From contig NZ_AEYE02000011.1 in assembly GCF_000298315.2 (NCBI RefSeq), positions 62,001 through 126,000 on the forward strand: a DNA stretch of 64,000 bases. The letters are read 5' to 3'. Under the pieces are notes generated by a model. That model was not told where the DNA came from. It was given only the letters and a program-made list of their open reading frames with translations, and made no database searches. Origin of the DNA: Rhizobium grahamii CCGE 502 (GTDB lineage Bacteria > Pseudomonadota > Alphaproteobacteria > Rhizobiales > Rhizobiaceae). Of this stretch, positions 45,962 through 56,004 are shown piece by piece (position 1 is the stretch's first letter; every line of letters begins with the position of its first letter). Position numbers and translations under genes: made by a program.

Positions 45962-46822
45962 TCAGAAAGAGCCACTTTCAGTGACTCCCGCAAGCTGGAG
46001 CAAATCCATCTGCTCCAATGGAACGTCTTCCGCCAACCGTGCTGCAGCAACCGGTGGCAGCCAGGCGAATACTTGATCAGCCTCTATCGAACCCGTGGAA
46101 ACATATGCCTCAACGTAATCGGTCGCTAGTGCGAGATCGATTTGACGCAGCAGAATGTATGTGCGGCACACATCCGCTGCTGGGTGACCCGAACAAGCAT
46201 CGAGCCAGTCCACGACGACGCTTCCGTGAACGTTCCAAGGGTGAAAGTCTCCATGACAAAGCGTATCGCCGTCAGGCAGAGTTTGCAGATATTGCAGCAA
46301 CCGCTTCCTGTCTCCTTCGGGCAAGGCGCATGCCTGTCGAATATTGACGGCAAGCCTCGCCTTCAGCGGCGCAAGACCAGTGCCGGGACGTGTATGAATT
46401 TCTTGATGTATTAGGACCATCTTCTGTAAAATCGGCGCACGCGCCGACGAGATCAGACCTTCACCTAAACTTTCATTTGGCGCGAGGTCCATAACGACAG
46501 CCCAACGGCCCTCGTACTCCTTGACAGCGTGAACCCTCGGCGCAGGCAGTCCGTTTCTCTCTACGAATGCGAGATGCGCGGCTTCTCTGAAAGCGGAAGT
46601 CTTCGGCACCCCGGATTTATAGAGTTTGAGTGCCAGGTCTCCAAATTCATAAACCTCCGCTTGCTTGCCCAAACCGAGGGTGCGACCAATTTTGCTCATC
46701 GTATCATCTGCCAGTTTCGTGGGAAGCATTGCAACGATACGCCACAAGTCCTCCAGCGTCCATTTCGGCCCGAAAGGCGACGTCCTAACCGCAGCCGATT
46801 TTGGGTGAATTTCGGGACGCAA
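45962..46822 (-). CDS. APH/choline-kinase-like phosphotransferase
   Basis: The 286-residue protein has a protein-kinase-like fold of the aminoglycoside phosphotransferase family: a glycine loop GLGKQAEVYEF, LALKLYK with the ATP lysine, the Brenner motif LCHGDFHPWN and VVVDWLDA with the metal Asp. The substrate cannot be told and resistance should not be assumed. The start is uncertain; the ATG at 46699 (MSKIGRTLG) would give 245 residues. Base composition is more AT-rich than the flanks, and it lies 30 bp from the 3' end of tRNA-Glu, so recent acquisition is possible. Confidence 0.78.
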   Translation of the reverse strand: MRPEIHPKSAAVRTSPFGPKWTLEDLWRIVAMLPTKLADDTMSKIGRTLGLGKQAEVYEFGDLALKLYKSGVPKTSAFREAAHLAFVERNGLPAPRVHAVKEYEGRWAVVMDLAPNESLGEGLISSARAPILQKMVLIHQEIHTRPGTGLAPLKARLAVNIRQACALPEGDRKRLLQYLQTLPDGDTLCHGDFHPWNVHGSVVVDWLDACSGHPAADVCRTYILLRQIDLALATDYVEAYVSTGSIEADQVFAWLPPVAAARLAEDVPLEQMDLLQLAGVTESGSF

Positions 46823-46851
46823 GTCTGAAAATGTAATTAAATCAATACGAA

Positions 46852-46926
46852 TGGCACGCCCTAGGGGAGTCGAACCCCTCTTCCCAGAATGAAAATCTGA
46901 TGTCCTAACCGATAGACGAAGGGCGC
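46852..46926 (-). tRNA. tRNA-Glu (anticodon TTC)
   Basis: A 75-nt tRNA with acceptor stem GCGCCCT/AGGGCGT (one G-T pair), anticodon stem TCAGA/TCTGG around TTTTCAT, T-loop GGTTCGACTCC and an encoded CCA. The anticodon TTC reads GAA/GAG. The sequence carries the usual TTCGTCTATCGGTTAGGAC D-arm of tRNA-Glu. Confidence 0.95.
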
Positions 46927-47160
46927 TTCCTTCGTGGTGGCGCCCTTATAGTCAGGCACTTCGAATCCCGCAAGCGGCAAAACAAGAAAAAATCACAATG
47001 GCGCGATTTTTTCCCCGCTTCCAGCATCACGCTCCCACTGAGTCCCATTTATCGCTTTGATATTGTTACGTATTATCAATTCGCGGGCCGCCTGCGAAGA
47101 TGTGGAAAGGTTTGGCGATGCAGCCGATCGTAGCCGGCAGCATCGCCAATGAGCAGTTTC

Positions 47161-48222
47161 TCAGGCGCGCACCTCGAAAACCATGTTGAACGGTGTTTCG
47201 GTGGCGCGGCGGAAATGCTTGAAGCCGGCGTCGAGCGCGACTTTCCTGAGCTTGGTCTCGCCGGCCTGCGCGCCGAGGGCGAGCCCCACCTCTTGAGAGA
47301 GCGATGCCGGTGTGCAGATCATCGTCGATGCGCCGTAGTAGACGCGGCCGACCGGGTTGAGATTGTCCTTCAGGCAATCATGAGCGAAGGGCTCGACGAT
47401 TAGCCAGGTGCCATCCGCAGAGAGCGATTTCTTGACATGTTTGCCGGCGCCGACCGGATCTCCCATATCGTGCAGGCAGTCGAACATGGCAATGAGGTCG
47501 TAACTCCCTTCAGGGAATCCGGCCGCCGGAGACTGTTCGAAGGTGACGCGCTCGGAAACACCGGCCTCCTTTGCCGCGGCCTTCGCCCGCTCAATCGACG
47601 GCGCGTGATAGTCGAAGCCGTAGAATGTTGACGCCGGGTAAGCTTGAGCCATTAGGATCGTTGAGGCGCCATGGCCGCAGCCGACATCCGCGACCTTCGC
47701 GCCCGCTTTCAGGCGAGCTTCGACCCCCTGCAAAGCCGGTATCCAGTCTGCGACCAGATTGTTGTTATAGCCGGTCCTGAAGAACCGCTCGGTTCCGCGG
47801 AACAAGCAGGCGCTGTGTTCATGCCACCCTACACCCGTGCCGGTGCGGAAGGCGTCGGCCACCTTGGGCTCGTCCATCCACATGGATTGCACGACCTGAA
47901 AAGCGCCTGCGAAGAAGGCAGGACTGTCTTCCACTGCAAAGACCATTGCCTGCTCAGGCGTGAGGTGAAAGCGATCGGTCTTCTCGTCGTAGCTGAGGTA
48001 ATCGGCTGCCGCCAAGGCAGACAGCCACTCTCTGAGATAGCGCTCCTTTATGCCGGTTTCCTTCGCTATCTCAGCTGAGTTGCGTGGTTTGCCGTCGGCC
48101 ATGGCCTTGAACAGGCCGAGGTCATCGCCCAGTACCACCAGCGCTCCGGATACGGCCGCGCCCACGTCGCCGATCAACCGGCCGACGAGTGCGTCTACTT
48201 TCTGCATGTCGGGTTCGCGCAT
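47161..48222 (-). CDS. Class I SAM-dependent methyltransferase with N-terminal winged helix
   Basis: The 353-residue protein has an N-terminal winged-helix domain (LFKAMADGKPRNSAEIAKET then IKERYLREWLSALAAADYL) and a methyltransferase domain (KVADVGCGHGASTILMAQ, FYGFDYHAPSIE, AMFDCLHDMGDP). This architecture occurs in a broad family often annotated as a transcriptional-regulator-like methyltransferase; the substrate is unknown. GGAGGAAG precedes the start at 48222. It is single, downstream of tRNA-Glu on the same strand orientation. Confidence 0.82.
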   Translation of the reverse strand: MREPDMQKVDALVGRLIGDVGAAVSGALVVLGDDLGLFKAMADGKPRNSAEIAKETGIKERYLREWLSALAAADYLSYDEKTDRFHLTPEQAMVFAVEDSPAFFAGAFQVVQSMWMDEPKVADAFRTGTGVGWHEHSACLFRGTERFFRTGYNNNLVADWIPALQGVEARLKAGAKVADVGCGHGASTILMAQAYPASTFYGFDYHAPSIERAKAAAKEAGVSERVTFEQSPAAGFPEGSYDLIAMFDCLHDMGDPVGAGKHVKKSLSADGTWLIVEPFAHDCLKDNLNPVGRVYYGASTMICTPASLSQEVGLALGAQAGETKLRKVALDAGFKHFRRATETPFNMVFEVRA

Positions 48223-48452
48223 GTCTTCCTCCCTCGGAAAACGCAGGAAAAGCCAGCCCACCCGGCACTATAGCACCGTCGTCGTTCGCCGCTAAAACAA
48301 CACTGAGGCATCGTGGGTGCGAGTTTCATTTTTAGAATGAAAGGGCGATGTGCAAACGAAACTAAACGTGCTGGTTGCGCCAATTGCCGCGTTGACAAGA
48401 AAATTGGCCAGATTGATAGTTCGATTGCCCCTAGAGGCTTGGAGGAAAGATC

Positions 48453-48887
48453 ATGATCAAGCAGTTGACTATTCTTGCATCCGTTTCCCTGCTCGGGGCG
48501 CTGGCATTTGCAACGCCATCCTCGGCGCTGACCATGAAAGAGTGCAGCGCGAAGTACAAGTCAGCCCAGGCGGATGGCTCCGCAAAGGACATGAAGTGGA
48601 ACGACTTCCGCAAGGCGCAGTGTGGTCCAGACGCGACGGCAGAGCCGGATGTCACACTGAATAGTGGCGAGGAACCGGAAAAGCCGACGATGACGGCGCC
48701 CAAGGGCGTTTCGTTCCCGACAGCCGTTGCACCAAAATATGCGAAGGAAACGCCCGGCAAGGGCAGGATGCACACCTGCGTCGACGCCTACCACCAGAAC
48801 AAGGACGCCAATACGCTCAATGGCCTGAAGTGGATCCAGAAGGGCGGCGGCTTCTACAGCCTTTGCAACGCCAAGCTAAAGAGCTGA
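48453..48887 (+). CDS. Secreted small protein with a duplicated Cys-spaced module
   Basis: The 144-residue protein has a signal peptide (about 1-25, ending SSA) and two similar segments: MKECSAKYKSAQADGSAKDM then KWNDFRKAQC, and MHTCVDAYHQNKDANTLNGL then KWIQKGGGFYSLC. Each has two Cys about 27 residues apart and a central KW, suggesting an internal duplication with one disulfide per module. The first module resembles PsiF-like phosphate-starvation proteins. GGAGGAAAG precedes the ATG. The function is unknown. Confidence 0.78.
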   Translation: MIKQLTILASVSLLGALAFATPSSALTMKECSAKYKSAQADGSAKDMKWNDFRKAQCGPDATAEPDVTLNSGEEPEKPTMTAPKGVSFPTAVAPKYAKETPGKGRMHTCVDAYHQNKDANTLNGLKWIQKGGGFYSLCNAKLKS

Positions 48888-48941
48888 CATCTTCGTCGCC
48901 GTTTGGTGATCGAAGTAGAACATTGCGAGGTTCCGAAATGA

Positions 48942-48972
48942 AAAGGCCGCCGTAAAAAATCCGGCGGCCTTT
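48942..48972. terminator. Bidirectional terminator between the secreted protein gene and aapP
   Basis: The stem AAAGGCCGCCG / CGGCGGCCTTT (48942-48952 with 48962-48972) has an A-rich loop. The flanking A and T runs serve both converging transcripts. Confidence 0.85.
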
Positions 48973-48994
48973 GAACTGATTGGAGGCGATTCGC

Positions 48995-49768
<774 letters not shown>

Positions 49769-49788
49769 GTGTTCGTTCCCTTGATCTT

Positions 49789-50943
49789 TTATCGTTTGTG
49801 GCCGGTATCGAGATAGCGTTCCATGAAGTTTGAATAGCGCGACATGCCGAAGCAGAACAGCCAAAAAACGAAGCCTGCGAAAATCAGGCCCGTCAATGGC
49901 GTCACAGCGCTTGCCCAGTTGGCGTCCGTAAAGTTGAACCGGACGATGCCGAGCAGATCGAACATACCGATGATCGATACGAGCGACGTATCCTTGAACA
50001 TGCCGATGAAGGTGTTGACGATACCCGGGATGACCAGCTTGATCGCCTGCGGCAAGATGATCAGCCGCATCTTCTGCCAGTAGCCGAGGCCGAGCGAATC
50101 TGCGCCCTCGGACTGGCCTTTCGGGATCGCCTGCAAGCCACCGCGAATGACTTCGGCCATGTAGGCTGAGGCAAAGATCGCCACACCGATCAACGCGCGC
50201 AACAGCTTGTCGATCGTATAGCCTGCCGGCAGGAACAGCGGCAGCATCACGCTCGCCATGAACAGCACCGTGATCAGCGGGATGCCGCGGATGATCTCGA
50301 TGAAGCCGACGCAGACCATCTTGATGACAGGCATCTTCGAGCGGCGACCGAGCGCCAGGATGATGCCGAACGGCAGAGACACGGCGATGCCCACGAATGA
50401 AAGCACCAGCGTCACCATCAGCCCGCCCCAGAGCGGTGTGTCGACGATCTCCAGGCCGAAACCGCCGTAGAGCAGCCAGAAGGCAAGGAGCGGCAGGGCG
50501 ATGAAGAGCAGGACTGCGTTGGTGCCCTTGAACGGTGCCTTTGGTATCAGCATCGGTACCAAGAGCAGCACGAACAAAATCCCGACGATGGTCGGGCGCC
50601 AGCGTTCGTCGAGCGGGTATCGACCATACACGAACTGGTCGACCTTCGCATTCACGAATGCCCAGCAAGCACCGCTCCAGCCGTCGGGCTGAATGCCGCC
50701 CTGAACCGCTGTTGCACAGAAGGTGCGATCCGTTCCGGTCCAGACGGCCTGGATGAACAGCCAGTTGATCACGTGCGGCAACGCCCAGCCAAGGAAGGCA
50801 ATGGCCAAGACCGTCAGCACGATATCCTTGGGTGTCGCCATCAGATTCTTACGAACCCAGGCCAGCGGGCCGCTTTCGCTGCGCGGCGCCGGCTCGGCAT
50901 CGAGAAAGTTGGTTCTGACGAAGGATTGGTTGGATGTCGGCAT
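49789..50943 (-). CDS. aapM: General L-amino acid ABC transporter permease AapM
   Basis: The 384-residue inner membrane permease has the EAA loop [20 protein letters not shown] in its C-terminal half and several membrane helices, plus the long N-terminal extension and periplasmic loop typical of AapM/BztC. The ATG at 50943 (MPTSNQS) is preferred to an upstream start that would lie inside aapQ. It is separated from aapQ by 1 bp and from aapP by 20 bp. Confidence 0.94.
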   Translation of the reverse strand: MPTSNQSFVRTNFLDAEPAPRSESGPLAWVRKNLMATPKDIVLTVLAIAFLGWALPHVINWLFIQAVWTGTDRTFCATAVQGGIQPDGWSGACWAFVNAKVDQFVYGRYPLDERWRPTIVGILFVLLLVPMLIPKAPFKGTNAVLLFIALPLLAFWLLYGGFGLEIVDTPLWGGLMVTLVLSFVGIAVSLPFGIILALGRRSKMPVIKMVCVGFIEIIRGIPLITVLFMASVMLPLFLPAGYTIDKLLRALIGVAIFASAYMAEVIRGGLQAIPKGQSEGADSLGLGYWQKMRLIILPQAIKLVIPGIVNTFIGMFKDTSLVSIIGMFDLLGIVRFNFTDANWASAVTPLTGLIFAGFVFWLFCFGMSRYSNFMERYLDTGHKR

Positions 50944-50944
50944 C

Positions 50945-52147
50945 TTATCTCTCCACCAGAGCCATCTTGGCATTGAACCAGTTCATCAACAGCGAGGTGA
51001 GGATGCTGAGGGTGAGATAGACGACCGCCCAGATAAAGACGATTTCGATCGCTTGGCCCGTCTGGTTAAGGATCGTTCCACCGACCGCAACGAGATCCGC
51101 GAAGCCGATGGCAATGGCCAGCGACGAGTTCTTCGTCAAGTTGAGGTACTGGCTGGTAAGTGGTGGAATGATGATGCGCAAAGCCTGCGGGACTACGACG
51201 AGGCGCGTAACACTTGCAGGATACAGACCAAGCGCACCGGCTGCCTCGGATTGACCCTTCGGTACACCGCGAATACCCGCGCGGACGATTTCAGCAATGA
51301 AGGCCGCCGTATAGAAGGACAACGCCAAGAACAGCGACATGAATTCCGGCCCGACGACCGCGCCACCGGTGAGATTGAATTTTCCGGCCACGGGTACGTC
51401 AAACGACAGCGGCAGGCCGGACAGCAGGAACGCCAGGAGCGGCAGGCCAACGACGAGCGCAGTCGATACCCAGATTGTATGGAATTGCTTTCCAGTTGCG
51501 GCTTGGCGCTTGTGCGCCCAACGCGCGACGAATGCGGATGCCACGATCCCAACGAGGAAGGCCAGGCCGACCACCCACATGCCTTCGCCGAAGATCGGCT
51601 TGGGAAATGCGAGGCCGCGATTGTTGAGGAATACGTTCAGCGGCAGATGCAGCGACTCGCGCGCCCCTGGCAGGACGGCAAGAACGCCCTGATACCAAAA
51701 GAAGATGACGAGCAGGGGCGGGATGTTGCGGAAGACCTCGACATACACCGTGCAAAGCTTGGCGATCAGCCAGTTATGCGACAGGCGGCCGATGCCGACG
51801 ACAAAGCCGATGATCGTTGCCGTGATAATGCCGGTAACCGCTACCAGAACGGTGTTGAGGAGGCCGACCACCAGCGCGCGGCGATAGGTGGCGTCGCTGG
51901 AATAGCCGATCAGCGACTGGCCGATGTCGAAGCCCGCGCGCCCGTTCAGAAAGCCGAAGCCGGAAGCGGTGCCGGAGCGTGCCAAATTCTGGGCCGTATT
52001 GTGGGCGATCCACCATACGAAGCCAACAATGACGACGATGGTGAGAACCTGGAAGAAAATACCCCGATACCTCGGGTCGTAGAGCGCTGACTGGAAGCTC
52101 CAGCCAGTGCTTTGCACATGCGACGTGTGCACAGCCTCTTGCGTCAT
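50945..52147 (-). CDS. aapQ: General L-amino acid ABC transporter permease AapQ
   Basis: The 400-residue permease has the EAA loop [40 protein letters not shown] and a large loop between membrane helices as in AapQ/BztB. It is the second gene of aapJQMP, starting 91 bp after aapJ across a stem-loop. Confidence 0.94.
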   Translation of the reverse strand: MTQEAVHTSHVQSTGWSFQSALYDPRYRGIFFQVLTIVVIVGFVWWIAHNTAQNLARSGTASGFGFLNGRAGFDIGQSLIGYSSDATYRRALVVGLLNTVLVAVTGIITATIIGFVVGIGRLSHNWLIAKLCTVYVEVFRNIPPLLVIFFWYQGVLAVLPGARESLHLPLNVFLNNRGLAFPKPIFGEGMWVVGLAFLVGIVASAFVARWAHKRQAATGKQFHTIWVSTALVVGLPLLAFLLSGLPLSFDVPVAGKFNLTGGAVVGPEFMSLFLALSFYTAAFIAEIVRAGIRGVPKGQSEAAGALGLYPASVTRLVVVPQALRIIIPPLTSQYLNLTKNSSLAIAIGFADLVAVGGTILNQTGQAIEIVFIWAVVYLTLSILTSLLMNWFNAKMALVER

Positions 52148-52165
52148 GCCGAGCCTAATCCCCTA

Positions 52166-52190
52166 TGAGCCCGTTTTCGGGCTTTTCTCT
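52166..52190 (-). terminator. Intercistronic stem-loop between aapJ and aapQ
   Basis: The stem AGCCCG / CGGGCT (52168-52173 with 52178-52183) has A/T runs on its higher side only for plus-strand reading. For the minus-strand aap transcript the hairpin lacks a downstream T-run, so it more likely stabilises or partly ends the abundant aapJ message than fully terminates it. Confidence 0.55.
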
Positions 52191-52238
52191 TTGTGGTGGG
52201 AAGGCGGAAAACCGCCTCCCCACAGTTTCGTCAGTCGA

Positions 52239-53264
52239 TCAACGTACCGGCGGTGCGTACTGGAGGCCGCCCTTGTTCCACAACGCGTTCAGACCACGCT
52301 CGATCTTGAGCGGGCTGCCCTGACCGACGTTGCGTTCGAAGACTTCGCCATAGTTGCCGACGCCCTTGATGATGTTGTAGGCCCATTCGTTGGTGAGCCC
52401 CATGTCGGTGCCGATTTTCGTATCGGTTTCCGTGCCGAGGAAGCGCTTGATGTCAGGGTTCGCGGAGTTCTTCATCTCATCGACGTTGGCCTGGGTGATG
52501 CCGAACTCTTCTGCGGTGACGAGCGCATAAGCCGTCCACGAAACGATGTCGAACCACTGGTCGTCACCCTGGCGAACGGCCGGGCCGAGCGGTTCCTTGG
52601 AAATGATTTCCGGAAGGACCATGTGCTCGTCGGGGTTCTTCAGCGTCAGACGCAATGAGTAGAGGCCAGACTGGTCGGTCGTGTAGACGTCGCAACGGCC
52701 GGCGTCGTAGGCGGCGTTTACTTCCTCAAGCTTTTCGAAAACGACCGGATTGTACTGGAGGTTGTTCGACTTGAAATAGTCTGCGAGGTTCAGTTCGGTC
52801 GTTGTGCCGGACTGGACGCAGACGGCCGCGCCGGAAAGTTCGAGCGCCGACTTCACGTTGAGGCTCTTGCGAACCATGAAGCCCTGGCCGTCATAATAGG
52901 TAACCGGGCGGAAGTTGAAGCCCTGTGCCGTATCGCGGTTGATTGACCACGTCGTGTTACGCGACAGGACGTCGATTTCGCCCGACTTCAGAGCCGGGAA
53001 GCGGTCTTTGGCCGACAGCGGCGTGTATTTTACCTTGGTCGGGTCGCCGAAAACGGCCGAAGCGATTGCCTTGCAGAAGTCGACGTCGAAGCCAGCCCAA
53101 TTGCCGGAAGCGTCAGGCTGCGCGAAACCGAGAAGGCCGGTGTTGACGCCGCACTGAATAAAACCCTTTGCCTTGACGTCTTCGAGCGTGGTGGCAGAAG
53201 CTGCCGAAGCGCCAAGTCCGAAGACTGCTGCGCCGATGGCGGCCGACAGAAGCTTAATCTTCAT
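52239..53264 (-). CDS. aapJ: General L-amino acid ABC transporter periplasmic binding protein AapJ
   Basis: The 341-residue protein has a signal peptide (MKIKLLSAAIGAAVFGLGAS then AASA) and a family 3 solute-binding fold: TLEDVKAKGFIQCGVNTGLL, GFDVDFCKAIASAVFGD, FPALKSGEIDVLSRNTTWSI and AVCVQSGTTTELNLADYF. The ATG at 53264 opens the signal peptide and is preferred over an upstream in-frame start. It is the first gene of aapJQMP and is divergent from metC. Confidence 0.95.
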   Translation of the reverse strand: MKIKLLSAAIGAAVFGLGASAASATTLEDVKAKGFIQCGVNTGLLGFAQPDASGNWAGFDVDFCKAIASAVFGDPTKVKYTPLSAKDRFPALKSGEIDVLSRNTTWSINRDTAQGFNFRPVTYYDGQGFMVRKSLNVKSALELSGAAVCVQSGTTTELNLADYFKSNNLQYNPVVFEKLEEVNAAYDAGRCDVYTTDQSGLYSLRLTLKNPDEHMVLPEIISKEPLGPAVRQGDDQWFDIVSWTAYALVTAEEFGITQANVDEMKNSANPDIKRFLGTETDTKIGTDMGLTNEWAYNIIKGVGNYGEVFERNVGQGSPLKIERGLNALWNKGGLQYAPPVR

Positions 53265-53634
53265 TTTTCCCAACCTTTTCCTTTGTCTTATCTTTTTGTG
53301 GGAGCGTCGCCGAAGCAAGCAAAACCTCCCATATGGCTCGACACCCTCCCGGCGCGAGCAGTGCTATCTCAGTCGCAAATGTCACCACGGTCAAGTGTCG
53401 CAGTGAAAGATTGCGTGATATTTCGGCAATTCCCTAATTGAGGCGCGCAAAATAAGCAGATGGCTAACGAAATGGCGGCGTTTTGCCGAAAAAAATCGCG
53501 CAAAATCACTGATATATCTGCAGAATCCTCAGATAGGCGGACATTTTACCCAATCCTCCTTCGGGGTTGACCGATCGTTTTGACCGGTTCAAAAAGTTTG
53601 CCGACTGCATCCCACCGCCAAAGGCATTTCCGAC
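53265..53634. other. 370-bp divergent regulatory region between aapJ and metC
   Basis: No gene is seen. On the minus strand a CTTGAC box (53390-53395) is a plausible -35 for aapJ, but the -10 region is not clear. AT-rich DNA lies near 53450-53520. Both genes concern amino acid supply, and nitrogen control of aap is known in rhizobia. I could not identify a specific NtrC or Lrp site. Confidence 0.4.
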
Positions 53635-54825
53635 ATGACAGATAAAGACGGCCCGCTTCAAAACGCAGGCATCAACACGCGCCTTTCCCACCTCGGCAAC
53701 GATCCGGCCGAATACCACGGTTTCGTCAATCCGCCGGTTGTTCATGCCTCGACGGTACTCTTTCCCAATGCGAGGGCGATGGAAACCCGCGCGCAGAAGT
53801 ACACCTACGGAACACGCGGTACCCCGACAACGGACGCCCTTTGCGAGGCGATCGATGCGCTCGAAGGCTCTGCTGGGACAATCCTTGTGCCGTCGGGCCT
53901 AGCGGCGGTTACCGTCCCGTTCCTGGCTTTCCTGTCTGCCGGTGATCATGCGCTGATCGTCGATTCGGTCTATGGGCCGACGCGGCATTTCTGTGACACC
54001 ATGCTGAAGCGCCTGGGCGTTGAGGTCGACTATTACGACCCCATGGTCGGGGCGGGCATCGAGGCGTTGATCAAGCCGAACACCAAGCTCGTTCACACAG
54101 AAGCTCCAGGGTCGAATACCTTCGAAATGCAGGATATCCCGACAATTTCCGCGATTGCGCACAAGCACGGCGCAATTGTAACGATGGACAACACCTGGGC
54201 GACGCCGGTCTATTTCAAGCCGCTCGATTTCGGCGCCGACATCTCCATTCACGCAGCCACCAAGTACCCGTCCGGCCACTCGGATATCCTGATGGGAACA
54301 GTTTCGGCGAACGCCAAATACTGGCCGCAGTTGCACGAAGCAAACATTACGCTTGGCATTTGCGGCGCGCCCGACGACGCCTATCAGATCCTGCGCGGGC
54401 TGCGCACCATGGGTGTTCGCCTGGAGCGCCACTATGAAAGTGCGCTCACCATCGCCAGGTGGCTCGAGGGCAGGGAGGACGTCGCCACGGTGCTCCATCC
54501 GGCGCTTCCGAGCTTCCCGGGGCACGAGCTGTGGAAGCGCGATTTCAAGGGCGCGAGTGGCATCTTCTCCTTCGTTCTGGCTGTTGATGCTCCGGAGAAG
54601 TTCAAGGCCAAGGCGCATGCCTTCCTTGACGCGCTGCAGATCTTCGGCCTCGGTTGGTCGTGGGGAGGCTTCGAAAGCCTTGCAGTCCATGTCAACTTGA
54701 ACGATCGCCGCATTCGAAAGGCGCCGACCGAAGGACCGGTCATCCGCCTGCAGATCGGGCTCGAGGATGTCATCGACATCAAGGCCGATATCGAGCGCGG
54801 TTTTGCCGCGGCGAAAGCCGTCTGA
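53635..54825 (+). CDS. metC: Cystathionine beta-lyase
   Basis: This PLP enzyme cleaves cystathionine to homocysteine in methionine synthesis. The 396-residue protein has KYTYGTRGTPTTDALCEAID, ILVPSGLAAVT, VHTEAPGSNTFE, MDNTWATP and the PLP-lysine region HAATKYPSGHSDILMG. The SWGGFESL motif is typical of MetC rather than MetB. Its stop abuts the stop of the convergent FAD gene. It is divergent from aapJ. Confidence 0.94.
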   Translation: MTDKDGPLQNAGINTRLSHLGNDPAEYHGFVNPPVVHASTVLFPNARAMETRAQKYTYGTRGTPTTDALCEAIDALEGSAGTILVPSGLAAVTVPFLAFLSAGDHALIVDSVYGPTRHFCDTMLKRLGVEVDYYDPMVGAGIEALIKPNTKLVHTEAPGSNTFEMQDIPTISAIAHKHGAIVTMDNTWATPVYFKPLDFGADISIHAATKYPSGHSDILMGTVSANAKYWPQLHEANITLGICGAPDDAYQILRGLRTMGVRLERHYESALTIARWLEGREDVATVLHPALPSFPGHELWKRDFKGASGIFSFVLAVDAPEKFKAKAHAFLDALQIFGLGWSWGGFESLAVHVNLNDRRIRKAPTEGPVIRLQIGLEDVIDIKADIERGFAAAKAV

Positions 54826-55977
54826 TCAGGTGCCGGCTCGGTAGCCGTAGATCCAGTCGAGATCCGCCGCAAGGCTTTGCGGCGGCCGTAATCCCAGGAC
54901 GATGTCACGGCCTACGCGGATTGGCCCGCGCGCGTGATAGGCAAACTGGTTGAATGCACCACGCTTGCGCAGCCGCGCGATCCGCGGAGTGCGATGCGTC
55001 TCGAACGACTGCAGGGCCTCAGCGACGGGCCGTGCGGCTACGAACATAGCTAGCTCATATGCATCCTCGATCGCCATTGCGGCACCCTGGGCCGCAAACG
55101 GCATCATGGCGTGTGCGGCGTCGCCGACAAGAACGCGGTCACGGCCATTTTGCCAGCGTCCCTCCGTCGTTTCGTAGAGGGGCCAGAAGGTCATGCCGCG
55201 TGCGTCGGCAAAAAGCTTGGCCATGGCGGGGTGCCATCGGGAAAATCTTGAAAGCAACTGTTGGTGCTGCGTTTCCGTTGGTCGCGTTGTCCAGTCGTGC
55301 GATACGGCGTTGCCGCCGGTGATTGCCACCATATTGAAACCGTTGGTTTCGCTCAGCGGATAGCAGACGAGATGTGCTGATGGACCAAGAAAAGCAGAGA
55401 CGCTTGTCGGTTCAAGAAACGCGGGTGCGTTTGCCGCATCGATCGTGAAACGGTAGGCAATGTTGCCTGAGAAGCGAGGCGAGGGCGCGCCATCGAGGCT
55501 CTCTCTTACCTGCGACCAGACGCCGTCGGCGCCAATCAGAAGATCCGCAGGGCCGGAAACGTCCGAGAGTGTCCCGCTCCCGATCTGCGCTCCGAGATGC
55601 AGTTTGCAGAGTGGCTCCTTGGCGACGGCATCAAGCAGTGCCCGCTGCAGTGAGGCGCGATGCAGGACGCCATAAGGGGCTCCCCATCGGGCGCGCGCAA
55701 ATCCGCCGGCCGGAACGGCTGCCAGTTGACGCAAGGTGGTTCCGGATACGAGCCGAATGGAGTCTGGCTCCAGCCAGATGTCAGTGAGACGCTCGAGTAT
55801 GCCGAGCTCCGCCAGAATACGAGAGGCATTCGGCGAAATCTGCAGACCGGCGCCGACCTCTGTCAGTTCAGGGGCTTGCTCGAAAATCTCGGAATTAATG
55901 CCGCGCCGTGCCAGTGCAAGCGCAGCCGTAAGGCCCGCGACGCCCGCGCCGACGATGGCGGCATGTTCAGCCGGCAT
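54826..55977 (-). CDS. FAD-dependent monooxygenase (UbiH/salicylate hydroxylase-like)
   Basis: The 383-residue flavoprotein has the Rossmann motif VGAGVAGLTAALALARRG, the DG motif LLIGADGVWSQVRESL and the second FAD motif VLVGDAAHAMMPFAAQGAAM. This is the class A aromatic hydroxylase group, which includes salicylate and 6-hydroxynicotinate hydroxylases; no substrate is evident. It is downstream of the zinc-finger gene on the same strand, 27 bp away. Confidence 0.87.
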   Translation of the reverse strand: MPAEHAAIVGAGVAGLTAALALARRGINSEIFEQAPELTEVGAGLQISPNASRILAELGILERLTDIWLEPDSIRLVSGTTLRQLAAVPAGGFARARWGAPYGVLHRASLQRALLDAVAKEPLCKLHLGAQIGSGTLSDVSGPADLLIGADGVWSQVRESLDGAPSPRFSGNIAYRFTIDAANAPAFLEPTSVSAFLGPSAHLVCYPLSETNGFNMVAITGGNAVSHDWTTRPTETQHQQLLSRFSRWHPAMAKLFADARGMTFWPLYETTEGRWQNGRDRVLVGDAAHAMMPFAAQGAAMAIEDAYELAMFVAARPVAEALQSFETHRTPRIARLRKRGAFNQFAYHARGPIRVGRDIVLGLRPPQSLAADLDWIYGYRAGT

Positions 55978-56004
55978 GGGCTGTCCGATCCCGAGTTGGC
56001 GCTC

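Noticed and set aside
45962-46822. Aminoglycoside resistance gene
   Set aside because: The kinase fold is clear, but the family covers many small-molecule kinases and nothing here shows an aminoglycoside substrate.
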